Part shown: one piece after another, positions 45,701-56,430 of the stretch | How the letters are laid out: each line of letters begins with the position of its first letter | How positions within the stretch are numbered: position 1 is the stretch's first letter | Source: Halictus rubicundus | Lineage: Eukaryota; Arthropoda; Insecta; Hymenoptera; Halictidae | NCBI RefSeq assembly: GCF_050948215.1 | Contig: NC_135149.1 | Location: 8,227,001 to 8,291,000 of the forward strand | Direction: 5' to 3' | DNA length: 64,000 nucleotides | Notes under the pieces: model-generated | The model's database searches: none | What the model was told of the DNA's origin: nothing | The model's input: only the letters and a program-made list of their open reading frames with translations | Position numbers and translations under genes: made by a program

Positions 45701-46490
45701 TCGATTTTATTGCTACGCTGCCTGGGAAGCCTGCAGATTATTTGTTTATACGGCCATTATTTTTCTTTTATTCAAGAGTTTCATTGCGAGAGGGTTGAAG
45801 AAGTCTCTATCACGAAGCTTGCACTTTTAATGTTTCCTTTATTAAACGGATTATGGATGCGACCCTTCCTTTTGCATCCAGTAGCTTCGATTTTTATAAA
45901 CTTTTATAAATTTTTATAAACACATCGATGATATAAGGAAAAATATTTGCTTAAAAATTGAAGAGTTACATATGGTAAAAAATTATTACCTCACCAAAAG
46001 TTCGAACATGTCGGAGACGTTATGGATTTCGAATGCCAAGTTTGAGCATTTTTAACTTTCTATATAAAATGGCATTTAACAGCAAATTAATCATTTTACA
46101 TCGATTTTGAAGCAATACAAATTTACATCTACTATCTACTCAAAAATCGTCTCTCCTATGTACATGTGCTGTTACCTAGCGGATCCGCTCACTATATCAT
46201 ACCCGCTCCTGTGTACGAAAACCAATATGGCAGCGTTCTAACCTGTCGAACGCACTAAAATATTAGTTCCGCGCATCAGGACTGAGAGTTCTATCATTTT
46301 CCGGTGAAATTGTATAACATCACATTCAGAAAAGTTAAAAATTCTTGGTCCCCCAGGTGGAAGTTCAGCCACAGAGGTTAGGAAACATGAAATATTACGT
46401 GAAACCTCAGAATTGAATTGTAAGGCAAGGGGTTATTTGACGGTGAAAAATCCTGCGACGTTAATCTACATATGTAAAGGACAGTTGTAT
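45700..46490. other. AT-rich intergenic sequence
   Basis: A small repeat, CTTTTATAAA / TTTTTATAAACA near 45890-45925; otherwise nothing recognised. Confidence 0.35.
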
Positions 46491-46980
46491 TCCAATGTTC
46501 AGTCTTCGGGTTAGCGACTCGTTCATCGTCGCGGCCTCTTATTAAGGAATGATCGCCGGTCGAGACATATCCGACGAAGAAGGAAAGGACGTGGACGTCT
46601 CCTCGAAGCCTACGCGTCTAGATCGGCCCACTTGGGCTTAAGCTCGCCGGGAGAACGAGATGTATGGAGCGAGATCGAAAGGACAGGGGTAGGCGCTAAG
46701 AATGACCGGCCTACGGACTTCTAATTAGGCGTCCCCGCGTTCCTCGTGTTCCTTATGCGTTCAGATGAGAGAATATGGTCCGTGGACGAACCGCGGGCCG
46801 CGCCACGTGGGCTACGGGATATTAATCGTTACAGGAACAAGGGACTTGTTAAGAGCTCACCGACTGGCAATAGACTCGCTCTTGCATCGCGGAGAAAGTT
46901 TCCGTTCGAAGCCATCGATTAGCCTGATCTCTCGACTTAGCTGTTTGCCGATCCTCTTATTGCTGAAAGTTCGGTGAAAG
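46490..46980. other. GC-moderate island
   Basis: A GC-enriched stretch containing ACTTCTAATTAGGCG near 46718, similar in part to the CCGGTTCTAAT word of other islands. No gene supported. Confidence 0.3.
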
Positions 46981-46989
46981 TGAGAAAAT

Positions 46990-47350
46990 AGACGAAACTG
47001 GTACGACTTTTAGTTTGATGAAGAAATGAATCGCTCGGTGAATGGTTCATACGATATATTAATTGTAATGATGGAACTTAACAAGTTCCAGGAGATTAAA
47101 AAGCTCGACAACCCTATTTCTGGTTTTATTGATAGGAAAGAAATAAAGTCGATTTAAAGGGAAACCGTGGAAAATGAGGAAGTTGGGAAAAGATGCACAA
47201 CTATTTATTTTATCAATAAATGAATTATCCAGCGAATGGTTTATATGGTAATAATTTCAAGTGTGGAACAAATAAAAATCTTATGGAAAAAATAAAGAAA
47301 GGGGACAGTTTAAAAAATTTGATAACCCTATCTTTAGTCTTATTGACCAC
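46990..47350 (+). repeat. Diverged tandem duplication, ~200-bp unit
   Basis: Two successive blocks share AAATGAAT....GCGAATGGTT (47023 and 47218) and GACAACCCTAT..GTTTTATTGA / GATAACCCTAT..TCTTATTGA (47107 and 47321) in the same order. The second is followed by a hairpin-motif half, AAACTGTGGATCTTTATG, at 47380-47397. Confidence 0.6.
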
Positions 47351-47359
47351 AAATAAATA

Positions 47360-48005
47360 TATATAGCTTAAGTATGATTAAACTGTGGATCTTTATGGAG
47401 CAATAGATCGTAATATTATTGGAAAAATAATTAAATATTAGGTTCAATGTAATTTAATGCTGTTTACAGTTGATTTATCAGATAAAATCATTATCGATGA
47501 GATAAAATTGGATTTGGTTCTATTTTCTTGGCGTTTTTCTGGAAAAGTCGAAGTTCGTGTAAACATCTGTGATGTACTTGTAAGAATAAAGTCAACCAGC
47601 TGTTACAAGGACCGTTGCCCTTCGTCTTCGAAGGGACGCCACGTGCCAAGTTTCGAGTATGGATCTGGGAACTGTCATCTCGCCGTTACATTTCGTCGAT
47701 TCCGATAAAAGTTTATCAAAGACGACCCTTGTACCATTAGAGTACATCTGCCGGATGGCACGTGGCACACGGGGTGTTAGATTCGACCCTTTATAGGGAG
47801 CCCTTCACAGTAAAACGTTCAGAAGTATCGTTGAGATAACTTGCCCGCATGAGAAACATGCGCGCGCGCTGTCGAATCTGTCGATACTACAATTGGAGCA
47901 AAATCAGCTGGCCAAACCATTCATAGTGGTAATAAACAACTCTAGTCGAAGCCTGCGTCATATTATGTTTATACAAAATAGTGTATAATAATGTATAGTA
48001 ATATA
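47360..48005. other. Intergenic, GC-moderate at 47600-47900
   Basis: No gene supported. Confidence 0.3.
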
Positions 48006-48839
48006 TAGGGTGTCTCACGTAACTCGACTATCTAAAATATCTCGCTTGTTTTTTTTTTCTTTTATTAAGATAGGCAAAAATATTTGTTCAAGGTTATATG
48101 GAATGATATATATTTTTATTATCGCTATATGATAGCCGAGGTCAAGACGAATCCAACGACTTGTAATATTATGACCTTCATGTGACCTAGAGTATGGAAA
48201 ATTCAAAACAGTAGGGCACTTGATGTAAATAGTGAAATAACGATGACATGATCTCCCTAGGGTTTCAAGAAATGTTCTTGAACCTTGACTAATGACTGTA
48301 AACACGCTTACAATAAACTGTAAACACTGATACAAATTATTCTCCTTTCGGTGACTCTAATTAGTACGTGTAAGATATTCATCGGGAAATTGCAGCAAAT
48401 ACAAAGAAATGAACATTTCTTTTATGACATTCTCTTTACTGACGAAGCTACTTTTTCATGATTGGTGCACTGAAAACCCGAAATGGCTTCGACAAGTTGC
48501 ACACCAGCGTGCGGGGAGTGTAAATGTATAGCACGGAATCGTTGGTCATAACATATGGATGCTTCGTACTCAAGGTCACGTGAAGGTCATAATATTACAT
48601 GTCGTTGGATTCGTCTTGACCTCGGCAATCATATAAAAAAAAAATAATAAAAATATATCATTCCATTTAAAAAAAACTTCGATGATCTTGAAATCTTAAA
48701 AAATATAACTTTGAACAAATATTTCTGCCTATCATAATATTTGCCCCTCTGAGCCTACTAATGTTTTCTTCTGAAATTTTCTTCCATCATGAAAAACAAG
48801 CGAGATATTTTAGATGGTCGAGTAAGGTGAGACACCCTG
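48006..48839 (+). mobile_element. AGGGTGTCTCA-ended TIR transposon remnant
   Basis: 834 bp flanked by TA. Long inverted ends: AGGGTGTCTCACGTAACTC then ATCTAAAATATCTCGCTTG, mirrored at the right end. Subterminal inverted blocks include AATATTTGTTCAAGGTTAT. The interior has a transposase relic. Confidence 0.85.
48393..48560 (+). pseudogene. Tc1/mariner-superfamily transposase relic
   Basis: In one frame QQIQRNEHFFYDILFTDEATF ends at a stop (written here only up to its TDEATF motif). After a small deletion a second frame reads WCTENPKWLRQVAHQRAG and SVNV, then HGIVGHNI after another stop. The TDEATF block and the YW..NP.WLR / HGIVG order fit IS630-Tc1-mariner transposases common in insect genomes (the kind often labelled DUF4817-containing). 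Heavily broken. Confidence 0.7.
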
Positions 48840-48964
48840 TACAGTAATCCCAATTTATTTATTGGGCAGCGAGGATGCATTTCTTCATCGAAAAGCATAT
48901 TAGATCAAAGAATTTTTATTGTACAAGACAACCATCGTACTTTAATCATTATAAATAATTGATA

Positions 48965-49095
48965 CGTTACATGATATATATAATATGATATACAAAATAA
49001 ATATATGAACCGAATTATATGATATACAGTATAAATATATGATCTAAATTATATGGTACACAATATAAATGTATTAACTAAATTATATGATATAT
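48965..49095 (+). repeat. AT-rich tandem repeat, 34-bp period
   Basis: About three to four units of AAATTATATGATATACA plus TATAAATATATGA (markers near 49012, 49046 and 49080). Confidence 0.75.
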
Positions 49096-49184
49096 ACCAA
49101 ATGAAGAATGTAATACTCCAAGGGGTAAAATGAAGAATGTAATTTCTTACACTGTTGAGGGAATTTTGGAGATTTTGCAAAATA

Positions 49185-49240
49185 AATAAATCTACAGTTT
49201 ATACAGAATAAAAATTGTTGGCATCGATTACAAGAAACAG
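49185..49240 (-). repeat. Dispersed ~55-nt motif, reverse copy
   Basis: AAATCTACAGTTTATACAGA then ATAAAAATTGTTGGCATCGA. Read in reverse it matches the motif order, with a diverged stem. Confidence 0.5.
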
Positions 49241-49344
49241 TAACCACACAGGACTTTTTTATTTTCTTTAACAATCTTTTTAAGCCGAAGATAATAATTG
49301 ACATTCTTTTAACATTTCTACTGTTTCAAATTGCACCTACTCGT

Positions 49345-49420
49345 TTTCCACATAAATGCATAAAATCCACAGCGTAACGACTAATAACTAGACTGCGGAT
49401 TTTATGCATTCATGGCAATA
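49345..49420. repeat. Head-to-head pair of hairpin-motif halves
   Basis: ATGCATAAAATCCACAG (about 49356-49372) and CTGCGGATTTTATGCAT (about 49393-49409) are inverted copies around a 20-bp spacer. Outer flanks ACTCGTT and AACGAGT extend the symmetry. Confidence 0.75.
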
Positions 49421-49539
49421 ACGAGTTGGTGAAATATAAAATAGAAAAGAAACATCGGATGCATTTAATATTACTGGGACATCGTTTGCAACCACCTAAA
49501 ATTATTAAGCGAAGAAATACATTTTTATACCACAGCCTT

Positions 49540-49593
49540 CTTCTTATAATTGATGCTCACAAATTTTATTTTGCATAAAGATGTTGAGTCTAC
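49540..49593 (+). repeat. Dispersed ~55-nt motif, full-length copy
   Basis: GCTCACAAATTTTATTTTGC then ATAAAGATGTTGAGTCTACC. Here the stem is CTCA/TGAG in place of GCGGA/TCCGC. Confidence 0.6.
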
Positions 49594-49599
49594 CAATAA

Positions 49600-50245
49600 C
49601 ACTGCTAAGCCTCTCCAGAGTAATATACCCGCATCCCTGCGCAGCAGGGTAAGCAGCGTTCGTGATCGAGCGGTGTCCTCGAAAACTGAAATGAAGACCA
49701 AAGTATTTTAGTAGCGTCGGTTCGGATAAGAGAGACGTCGCGCACGGAACGGAATCGCGTGTCGGTTCGGCATGCGACGTTTCCAAGAGACGTGTCGTCA
49801 TCTCGAAATTGAGCGAGGTTGGCCGACCGCGGGGGAGCAACAAAAGTTGAAAAGCCGAAGGGAGAGAGCATTCGGACGAGGTCGACACACGCCGGAGTGC
49901 AAATATTTTTGAGTTTGGTCCGCGGCCGGAGAACCGTGTCGGGGGTTGGGGGGGGGGGGGGGCTCGTTCGCTCGCCTGCTCACGCTCGATTTAATTTGAC
50001 AAGGTCGAGAACGAGACTCGTCACGCGAGCCTTCGACGCCGTGCTCCGCGGCAGAAGAGGTTAATGGAAAGTTATCTTCTTTAATCTCGAAGGCTGTCGC
50101 GCTCGTGCACGCCGCTACGCTTTCAGAGGCAATTGAAGTGGCACGTGATTGGTTTGGTGACTGAACGGTCGCACGGCTCTTCTGTGTTTCGTGGACCGGT
50201 GCGGTGCCGGCCATCGCGTGTGCCCAACCTAAGGATACTAGATCC
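49600..50245. other. CpG-rich island with poly(G)
   Basis: A GC-rich block with a run of 15 G at 49948-49962 just after GGGGGTT. Overlapping frames (up to 149 codons) without domains. A candidate regulatory island. Confidence 0.35.
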
Positions 50246-50324
50246 ACTTTTTATTCTCACACATATAGAACATATACTAATCCTTTTGTCATGTCACTTC
50301 TCAGTTTTTGGTATGAGAATGTCT

Positions 50325-50940
50325 TCTATTATTAAGCTCTGCAAGGTTTGGCAAGGTAACATATTTTATCACGTTTTTATTAACTCACTTTCTTGTCCGT
50401 CTGTTTGTCTTTTCGGTACTTTACAATTGGTTTTAAACTGACTTCCCAATGTGCTAGAAACTTGAAACTTTAAACATAGCTCAGAACTAAATAAAAAAAA
50501 ATTTGATGGTACCAGGTTTTTAAGATGGACTAAAAAGTATAAAACAATTTTTCCTAGCCCCATACGGATAGTCCTGAAAATTTGTGATTGTGAATTTTTA
50601 ATAGCTATGAACATACTTGTAAGATTTAAAACCGAAAACGTAGGGCGCATGCAATAGATAATTGATGCATGAATAGTTCACCTAAGTCACTAACAATCTT
50701 ATTGCACTGCAAATGATATGAACTGTTGTGTGAGTTTTCTCAACGGCAGCTACTCTCTGCACTCCTTACTATTATCTTGCGCCCCACGTTTTTTGTTTGA
50801 AATCTTACAAGTATTTTCATAGCAATTCAAAATTTACAATCACAAAGTTTCAGAAGTATCTGTATGGGGTTAGGAATCCGTATGGGGCTAGGAAAAATTA
50901 TTTTATATTTTTTAGTTCGCCTTAAAAACGTGGTATATTA
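50325..50940 (-). repeat. Dispersed repeat with long inverted arms, copy 2
   Basis: The inverted counterpart of 3828-4450, with arms at about 50520-50630 and 50815-50925, and the block GTCCGTCTGTTTGTC near 50396. The right arm contains a small duplication (GTATGGGGTTAGGAATCC then GTATGGGGCTAGG). Confidence 0.7.
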
Positions 50941-50949
50941 AAAATGTTG

Positions 50950-52160
50950 TTTGTTTAAGTAATTATTTACTATCGAGCTTCTCAAGTTTCAGTAAAGAAA
51001 TAGTTTTCACTATACAAGTTTTGTAAGGAAATATTTGTTTACTAAGAAATTCTACAATTTTTCGTAAAAAAATTTTTCCTACTATCTGTCCTCAATTTTT
51101 GATGAGCAACCAGTTTTTGACTTGGACCCCTCAAGGCTTGGTAAAAACAAATTTCTTTCTGCCAAACCCTTAAAGTTTTGTTAATCTTCTCGATTAAAGA
51201 AATGGTTTTTTACTAGACACCTTTTTTTCTCTGAAAAAATTCTATAAATTCAAATGTTTCTACAAACACAGCAGAATTTTTGTTATGGCTGAATGTAACC
51301 TAGATTTGAAGATTAAAGCTTCTTCTTTACAAAGATTCTTGTCAACAAGTACTTGGTGTACCTTATATTAATATTGCAATCTCAGCGGTACAGTTTTCAT
51401 TCGAAGTTTAATAAAACGACCAAAAAAGTCGAATATCGAATTTTTTGGAGTCGTAAAGCGGAAGCTTCATTCTAAAAAACCTATGGTGGATGCAGTCACG
51501 AGAAAAAATTTGCCAACGTTTTTACAAACATTTCGTTTTTCAAAGAAAAACAGGTCTTCAGTTTCCCACCTGATATATCACGGTAATCAGAAGGAGCCGT
51601 ACAAGGAGCATGTGGGAGCAAGTAACTTATCAATCACGGCTCCTACAATATGTACTCTGAGTCATGGTTTTTCCAAGATTGAATGCAAAAAGTAAACGCT
51701 GCCGAATATGCAGTCATCGCGTATTATCATATACATCACTGATCTACAACATTCTGTGGGAAGGCTTCAAGTGTAATTATTTTTTGAATTATGATGCTTC
51801 ACACCAATAAAGGAGTGGTCGGTCCAGTATAGCCTTAGAACGGCTGCATGTATTACTCAAAAGTTTTCGAAATATATTCATCTGTAGGTGCAATAAAAAT
51901 TGGTCAAACGCTAATGACTGGCCGCGTACTATATGAATGCAGAAAAAGAGAACAATGGAGGCAGGGATACAACATAAAATCGGATATACTATCGGACTAT
52001 AGGACTTCAAATAATTATGCCGTAGCATAAGAAATCTTAAAAATCTCCTTTTACACGAAAAATAATAAATAATATCATAATATTATAATTTCAAACGAAT
52101 TCATTAAATTATTTAATTCATTCGTGTACCTGACAATAAGTGGCAAATTTCGAGCCCGCG
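50950..52160. other. AT-rich intergenic sequence
   Basis: No supported gene; short frames of 60-79 codons with no family match. Confidence 0.35.
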
Positions 52161-52164
52161 TTAA

Positions 52165-52356
52165 CACTAGGTTTACGGAGCACTGAATTATTTTATAAAA
52201 ATACCAAGAATATATTGAGTCAGATTTTTAGTGGCTTTTACTGTAGAATATGTTCCAAGGAATAAATGTATTAAATAAATTTCCTATATACGCATTTTTA
52301 ACAGTAAATGTGAATTAAAAAATTTAGAAGCCGTCGAGTCCCGTAAATGTAATGTG
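52165..52356 (+). mobile_element. TTAA-type MITE, CACTAGGTTTAC family
   Basis: TTAA at 52161-52164 then CACTAGGTTTACGGAGCAC. The far end, GTCGAGTCCCGTAAATGTAA then TGTGAA, aligns with the right end of 26172-26390 but its TTAA has decayed. Confidence 0.55.
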
Positions 52357-52787
52357 AAGGGCCCGGTCTTCGTAGATTCGCGATAAGGTATAGTGACTAC
52401 ATTACCGTCAAAAAATGGTTTCACGTGCCTCAAGTTTTCGTCCTTATATGAGAATATTTTGTCGTTGGTAAAGGGCTCATTCGAAAGAGGAAGGTTCAAT
52501 CTAGAGCGCGCTGGTCAGGAGCTGCCGAGATTGTGCAGATATTTGGTAATATAAGCGTTAGAAGTAGGCCAAAAATTGACGATGTGCATGCCGTGGAATC
52601 CAAGCATTTTTATGCCATTGGATGAGTTTTCTGGATGAAATCGAGCGTAGCGCGCACTAGAAAATATCTCTAGCTACAAGTTCAGCTATATTTTGTCTCG
52701 ATTCTCTGCGAAATACTTGAAGCACGTTTCTGGCGTCAGAATTCATAATATCAAAAGTCATAATTCATAATAAAAAAATGTGACAAG

Positions 52788-52850
52788 TTTAGTCACAGAC
52801 TTAAGAACCGTCGGATCAAGCCCAAGACGGATCTTAAGTCTGTGTCTGAA
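52788..52850 (+). ncRNA. miRNA-like hairpin (candidate)
   Basis: Arms 52792-52812 (GTCACAGACTTAAGAACCGT plus C) and 52826-52846 (GACGGATCTTAAGTCTGTGT plus C) pair over 21 bp with two mismatches around a 13-nt loop. Four further pairs (one a G-T wobble) extend the stem to 52788-52850. Total about 63 nt, the size of an insect pre-miRNA. I do not recognise a known miRNA seed. It could instead be a small inverted-repeat transposon. Confidence 0.35.
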
Positions 52851-52854
52851 GGCT

Positions 52855-53615
52855 GTGAATGGAAATTATTAATTAAAAAGTCACGTGACTATCCCGGGCC
52901 CTTAAGATTCGCATTTTCCGTCTCGGCCTATAATATGAGATTGTTCGGGACTCGCAGATTCCCGCGGCGCGCCGCGGTTAATTCGGATAATGGAGGCTCA
53001 ACAGTGCCGCTTTCGCCAAATATGTATGATCTTCGACGCCGGGTAGGCCGCCGGTGCCCACACAGCTGTTTTCTGCCGTGTATCGCCAAATACGACGGCT
53101 TAAAGGCGGCCAAACCCACACCTCGCGAGCCTACACGTCGTCGTTGCGTTGTGCCACGTCGCGCATTGTCGGCGTATAATCCTGCGCGGGCCACCGGCCG
53201 CGATCTAGTAACGGATGCACAGGATTCTGATGGGCGCAGCCTGGAAAGTTCAGATCGCCGATCCGCCGATCTCTGTTCCTCGAATGATCCAGCAAGATCC
53301 CCGGTTATCTCTGTACCCCGGTGCCCCGGGACCGGACGACGGAATTCTCTCGAATAAATGGATCAGCTTATTTTTCAGCGATACGCTCTTGCGACAGGAC
53401 ATATTTTCAACAAATTTTGCTCGCATCACAAGAGCGAATCGCGTTGATCTACATACTCTTGGGATCTACGTGTGCGAGACGCGATGCGAGTATTCGCGCT
53501 ATCTAAAAAGGATATCCTGTTCGATACAAGCGCATGCGAGTCTCGCCGAAGTGTGCTCGAATTCAGACTGGGGACTGAAAATTCTTGCGCGGGAATATTG
53601 CGGGTTTAAATAAAA
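52855..53615. other. CpG-rich island
   Basis: A GC-rich block of about 0.75 kb with frames of up to 171 codons overlapping on both strands. No domain recognised. A possible regulatory module. Confidence 0.3.
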
Positions 53616-53790
53616 AATTATTCATTGAATTTATTGCAATTTTTGAACTTTCAGAGCAAACTTTAGGACTGCGGCAAGGATGTCGTCCTGTTCAATACGT
53701 ATGCAATTTTAATATTTGGATACTATTATTTTTATTTTGTCGCGTTGCAATTGTATGGTGAAAAAAATTAAATATTGGTTAACTAGACTT

Positions 53791-54765
53791 AGGGTAATTC
53801 CCTTAGAGACGCACCATATTTTGTTTTCTGTTTAATAAAGATTTTACTGGAAATCATTGAAAAGATAGGCGGGCATACTTCAATTGTTTATTTCAATCTC
53901 TTTAAGAAAATATGACGTAGAATGAGTAAAACATTTACATTAATGTATTAATACGCTGTTTAAAAATGTTCGAAACAGTGTATGTCTCCTTAGGGCCTGG
54001 GGTTAGATGCACTCCTCATTGGGGATAGATGCACTGCTTTCGTTTATACCTTCTTCTCCCTACTTGTATTCTTTTTTTTTCTCTACCACATATCACACAA
54101 AGGAGAATACATAGTACATGGAGCCATTTGTGGCATTCTAAACAAAAAATCCAATTTACTTGAGATGTAGTTGAATAATAATCTTTTAAATATTCAATAC
54201 AATAATTGTTAGAATCTACTAGGCAGTCGTTTTTGTAAAAAATGAAGCATCTCCTTTCTAATTACTTAATTACAGAGCAATAAATATAAATTAATTAATT
54301 TTAATTAATTAAAGTGTAAGATGTTAAAAAATAGTGTGGCAAAATACAAGTCTCAGGTTTAAGTGATCGCTTTTTAATTAATTAAAAAAAAGGTGGTTCA
54401 TTTTTCATCAGGAAATCTTTCTTCTCATCGATCATCGTTATTCTTTATTAGGAAAACTTATTCCTTTGTTATTCCATCTTGTAGCGGCCGAAAAAATACA
54501 TTTGAATATGTTTAAGTCATGACCTTCAGGCGACTTTGAGTACCAAAAACGTGATAAAATTGTAGGATGAAATGAAGGAGATATTTAGGTGACCACCTTT
54601 AGCTGAGACACCCTGTATAATACACGTGTTCTTCGTTTTGAGATTATTTACAAACGCTAAAATGTTATAAATGATAACAGAAAAACAGTTGAAAATCGTC
54701 CAGTATTGCCACAATAAAAACCGGTGCATCTCATCCTGCGATGCGTCTCTCCCGGAATTATTCTA
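53791..54765 (+). mobile_element. AGGGTAATTCC-ended element, copy 2
   Basis: Homologous to 37141-37967. The left end AGGGTAATTCCCTTAGAG is intact and the right end CCCGGAATTATTCT is decayed. It has a private insert near 54000-54115 (GGGGTTAGATGCACTCCTC...) and a nested TA-flanked element at 54347-54615. Confidence 0.8.
54347..54615 (+). mobile_element. CAGGGTGTCTCA-type MITE nested in copy 2
   Basis: TA on both sides (54345-54346 and 54616-54617). The right end, GACACCCTG, is canonical; the left end has decayed to CAAGTCTCAGGTTTAAG. 269 bp, non-coding. Confidence 0.65.
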
Positions 54766-54779
54766 CAAACATAATGTTG

Positions 54780-55020
54780 AATACAGATATATTATTCCAT
54801 CGTCATAAATAAGATTTTTAAGTTCCATTGGCCCAGTCCATGAAATGAATTATTTGTAATCGAACTGCATTGGAAATGCGATTATTATGGCGTTTGTCAT
54901 TTTAATGTAGCCAATTTCTATAGAGATCTGACTTCTCTGTCGAAATTATGCATTTGCATAAAGATCTACGGTTTAATTGTGCCAATAAAGTCTCGCATTG
55001 TTTGATCGAGCTGTTTTCGC
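54780..55020. other. AT-rich intergenic with motif half
   Basis: TTTGCATAAAGATCTACGG at about 54953-54971 is a diverged hairpin-motif half. Nothing else seen. Confidence 0.4.
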
Positions 55021-55760
55021 CAGTCGAAATGAAAGCTTTGCATGCAAAATAGCAGGGACACGATTAATCGACGAACACCTCCGAAAAACGTTTTACGAAC
55101 GTGCACGGTCCGAGGGATAGGGGTCTTTATTCGACTCGCAGTTGGCGAATAATTGGCAGTAATCGTGTCAGACAAGGCAAATAAATTGCGTATAATGACG
55201 CGCTGGTTGGCGTAGCGATTTATGCGGTGCCTCGTACACGGTGGTGGTGGCACTGATCGAACGCGGATTTCGAACGCGGCGCGGCGTACTTTCCGCAAGG
55301 GGCCCCGAGTGTAACATAAAATATCGAATGAAATATCGCGTCGGGTGCTTTGTCTCTCCGATTTCATCTGCAGAAACTCCGCGGTCGTCGCAGCACGCGC
55401 TGCTATCTCGAGATCTTGATCTTGCGTCTCGCTAAACTCCTACAACGGGCCCTGAGCACGATGAAATACGACGCGGTCGCCCGGGGAAGCCTTAGTTATA
55501 ACGGCTTGGACAAATTACGACTGGCGCGTGACTAAAATGGTCACGCCGGACGAATTGTCGATCATTAACACCTCCGTGCCAGCTAGCACGCCGACGATAT
55601 TAGCATGAGGCGCGTTCTCACCGCGAGCGAAAACGAGGGGGAGCACTAGAGGCAGAAAAATCGCGCCGGCCACGGAGCAGGGGGTACCCAGATCGATTAG
55701 TATGGCTACTCGAGTCTTTTTCGAGCCTGGATCGATCGTACGTGACCCGAGTTTTATATT
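55020..55760. other. CpG-rich island
   Basis: A GC-rich block with overlapping short frames and no known protein. Confidence 0.3.
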
Positions 55761-55769
55761 TTCCTTGCG

Positions 55770-56430
55770 CTCAACTCTTTTTTATTACAAAAGAAATGTG
55801 TGTTGAAGGAAAAATTATTTCAGAATGCAATGTAATCTTACAGTAAGGAGCAAAACTGATTACACACCATTTGAAACAGCATAACTTTTTTCAAATTAGT
55901 CCAAATAACTCTAGTGTTTTTGAGAAGTTAGAAGGATTAGTTTATTAGACGAGGTGTAAAAAAGTTTTGAAAAAAATTTGAATTGGTCGGAATCGCAAAA
56001 GAAATAGTAAAAGTTGGTTTTTTCAGGTTTTTTATCTGAGCCTGTATTGAAAATTTAAAAAATGTGTTCTATTGACTCGAATAAATTATATTCATGCTGA
56101 AAATTTCATGGATATTGGTTACTTCGTTTACGAGTTATAAACGATTAAAAGTGGGAAAATTGCCATTTTTCACGATTTTCGACTAAAAATCGCGAAAAAG
56201 ATCGATTATACTCGATAAAAACCGTGATTATAGATCTCGTTCTTGCCCCGCGACACACAGCTGGCCATAAACGAATCAACGATAAATAAAAACATAAATC
56301 CGCCACGATTTGAATAACGAGTTCCGCGGTGCATTTTTTAAGCGATCGCCATCTTCCAAACACTTTACGCCAACATAAAAGGCAAAAAGTGGTGGCATCA
56401 ATAAAACTGTCTCATAAAATAATTAAAAGC
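55770..56430. other. AT-rich intergenic sequence
   Basis: Nothing recognisable. Confidence 0.35.

Noticed and set aside
52842..53357. 171-codon + strand frame
   Set aside because: It starts inside the hairpin candidate, runs through a CpG island, and is Arg/Ser/Pro-rich with no domain.
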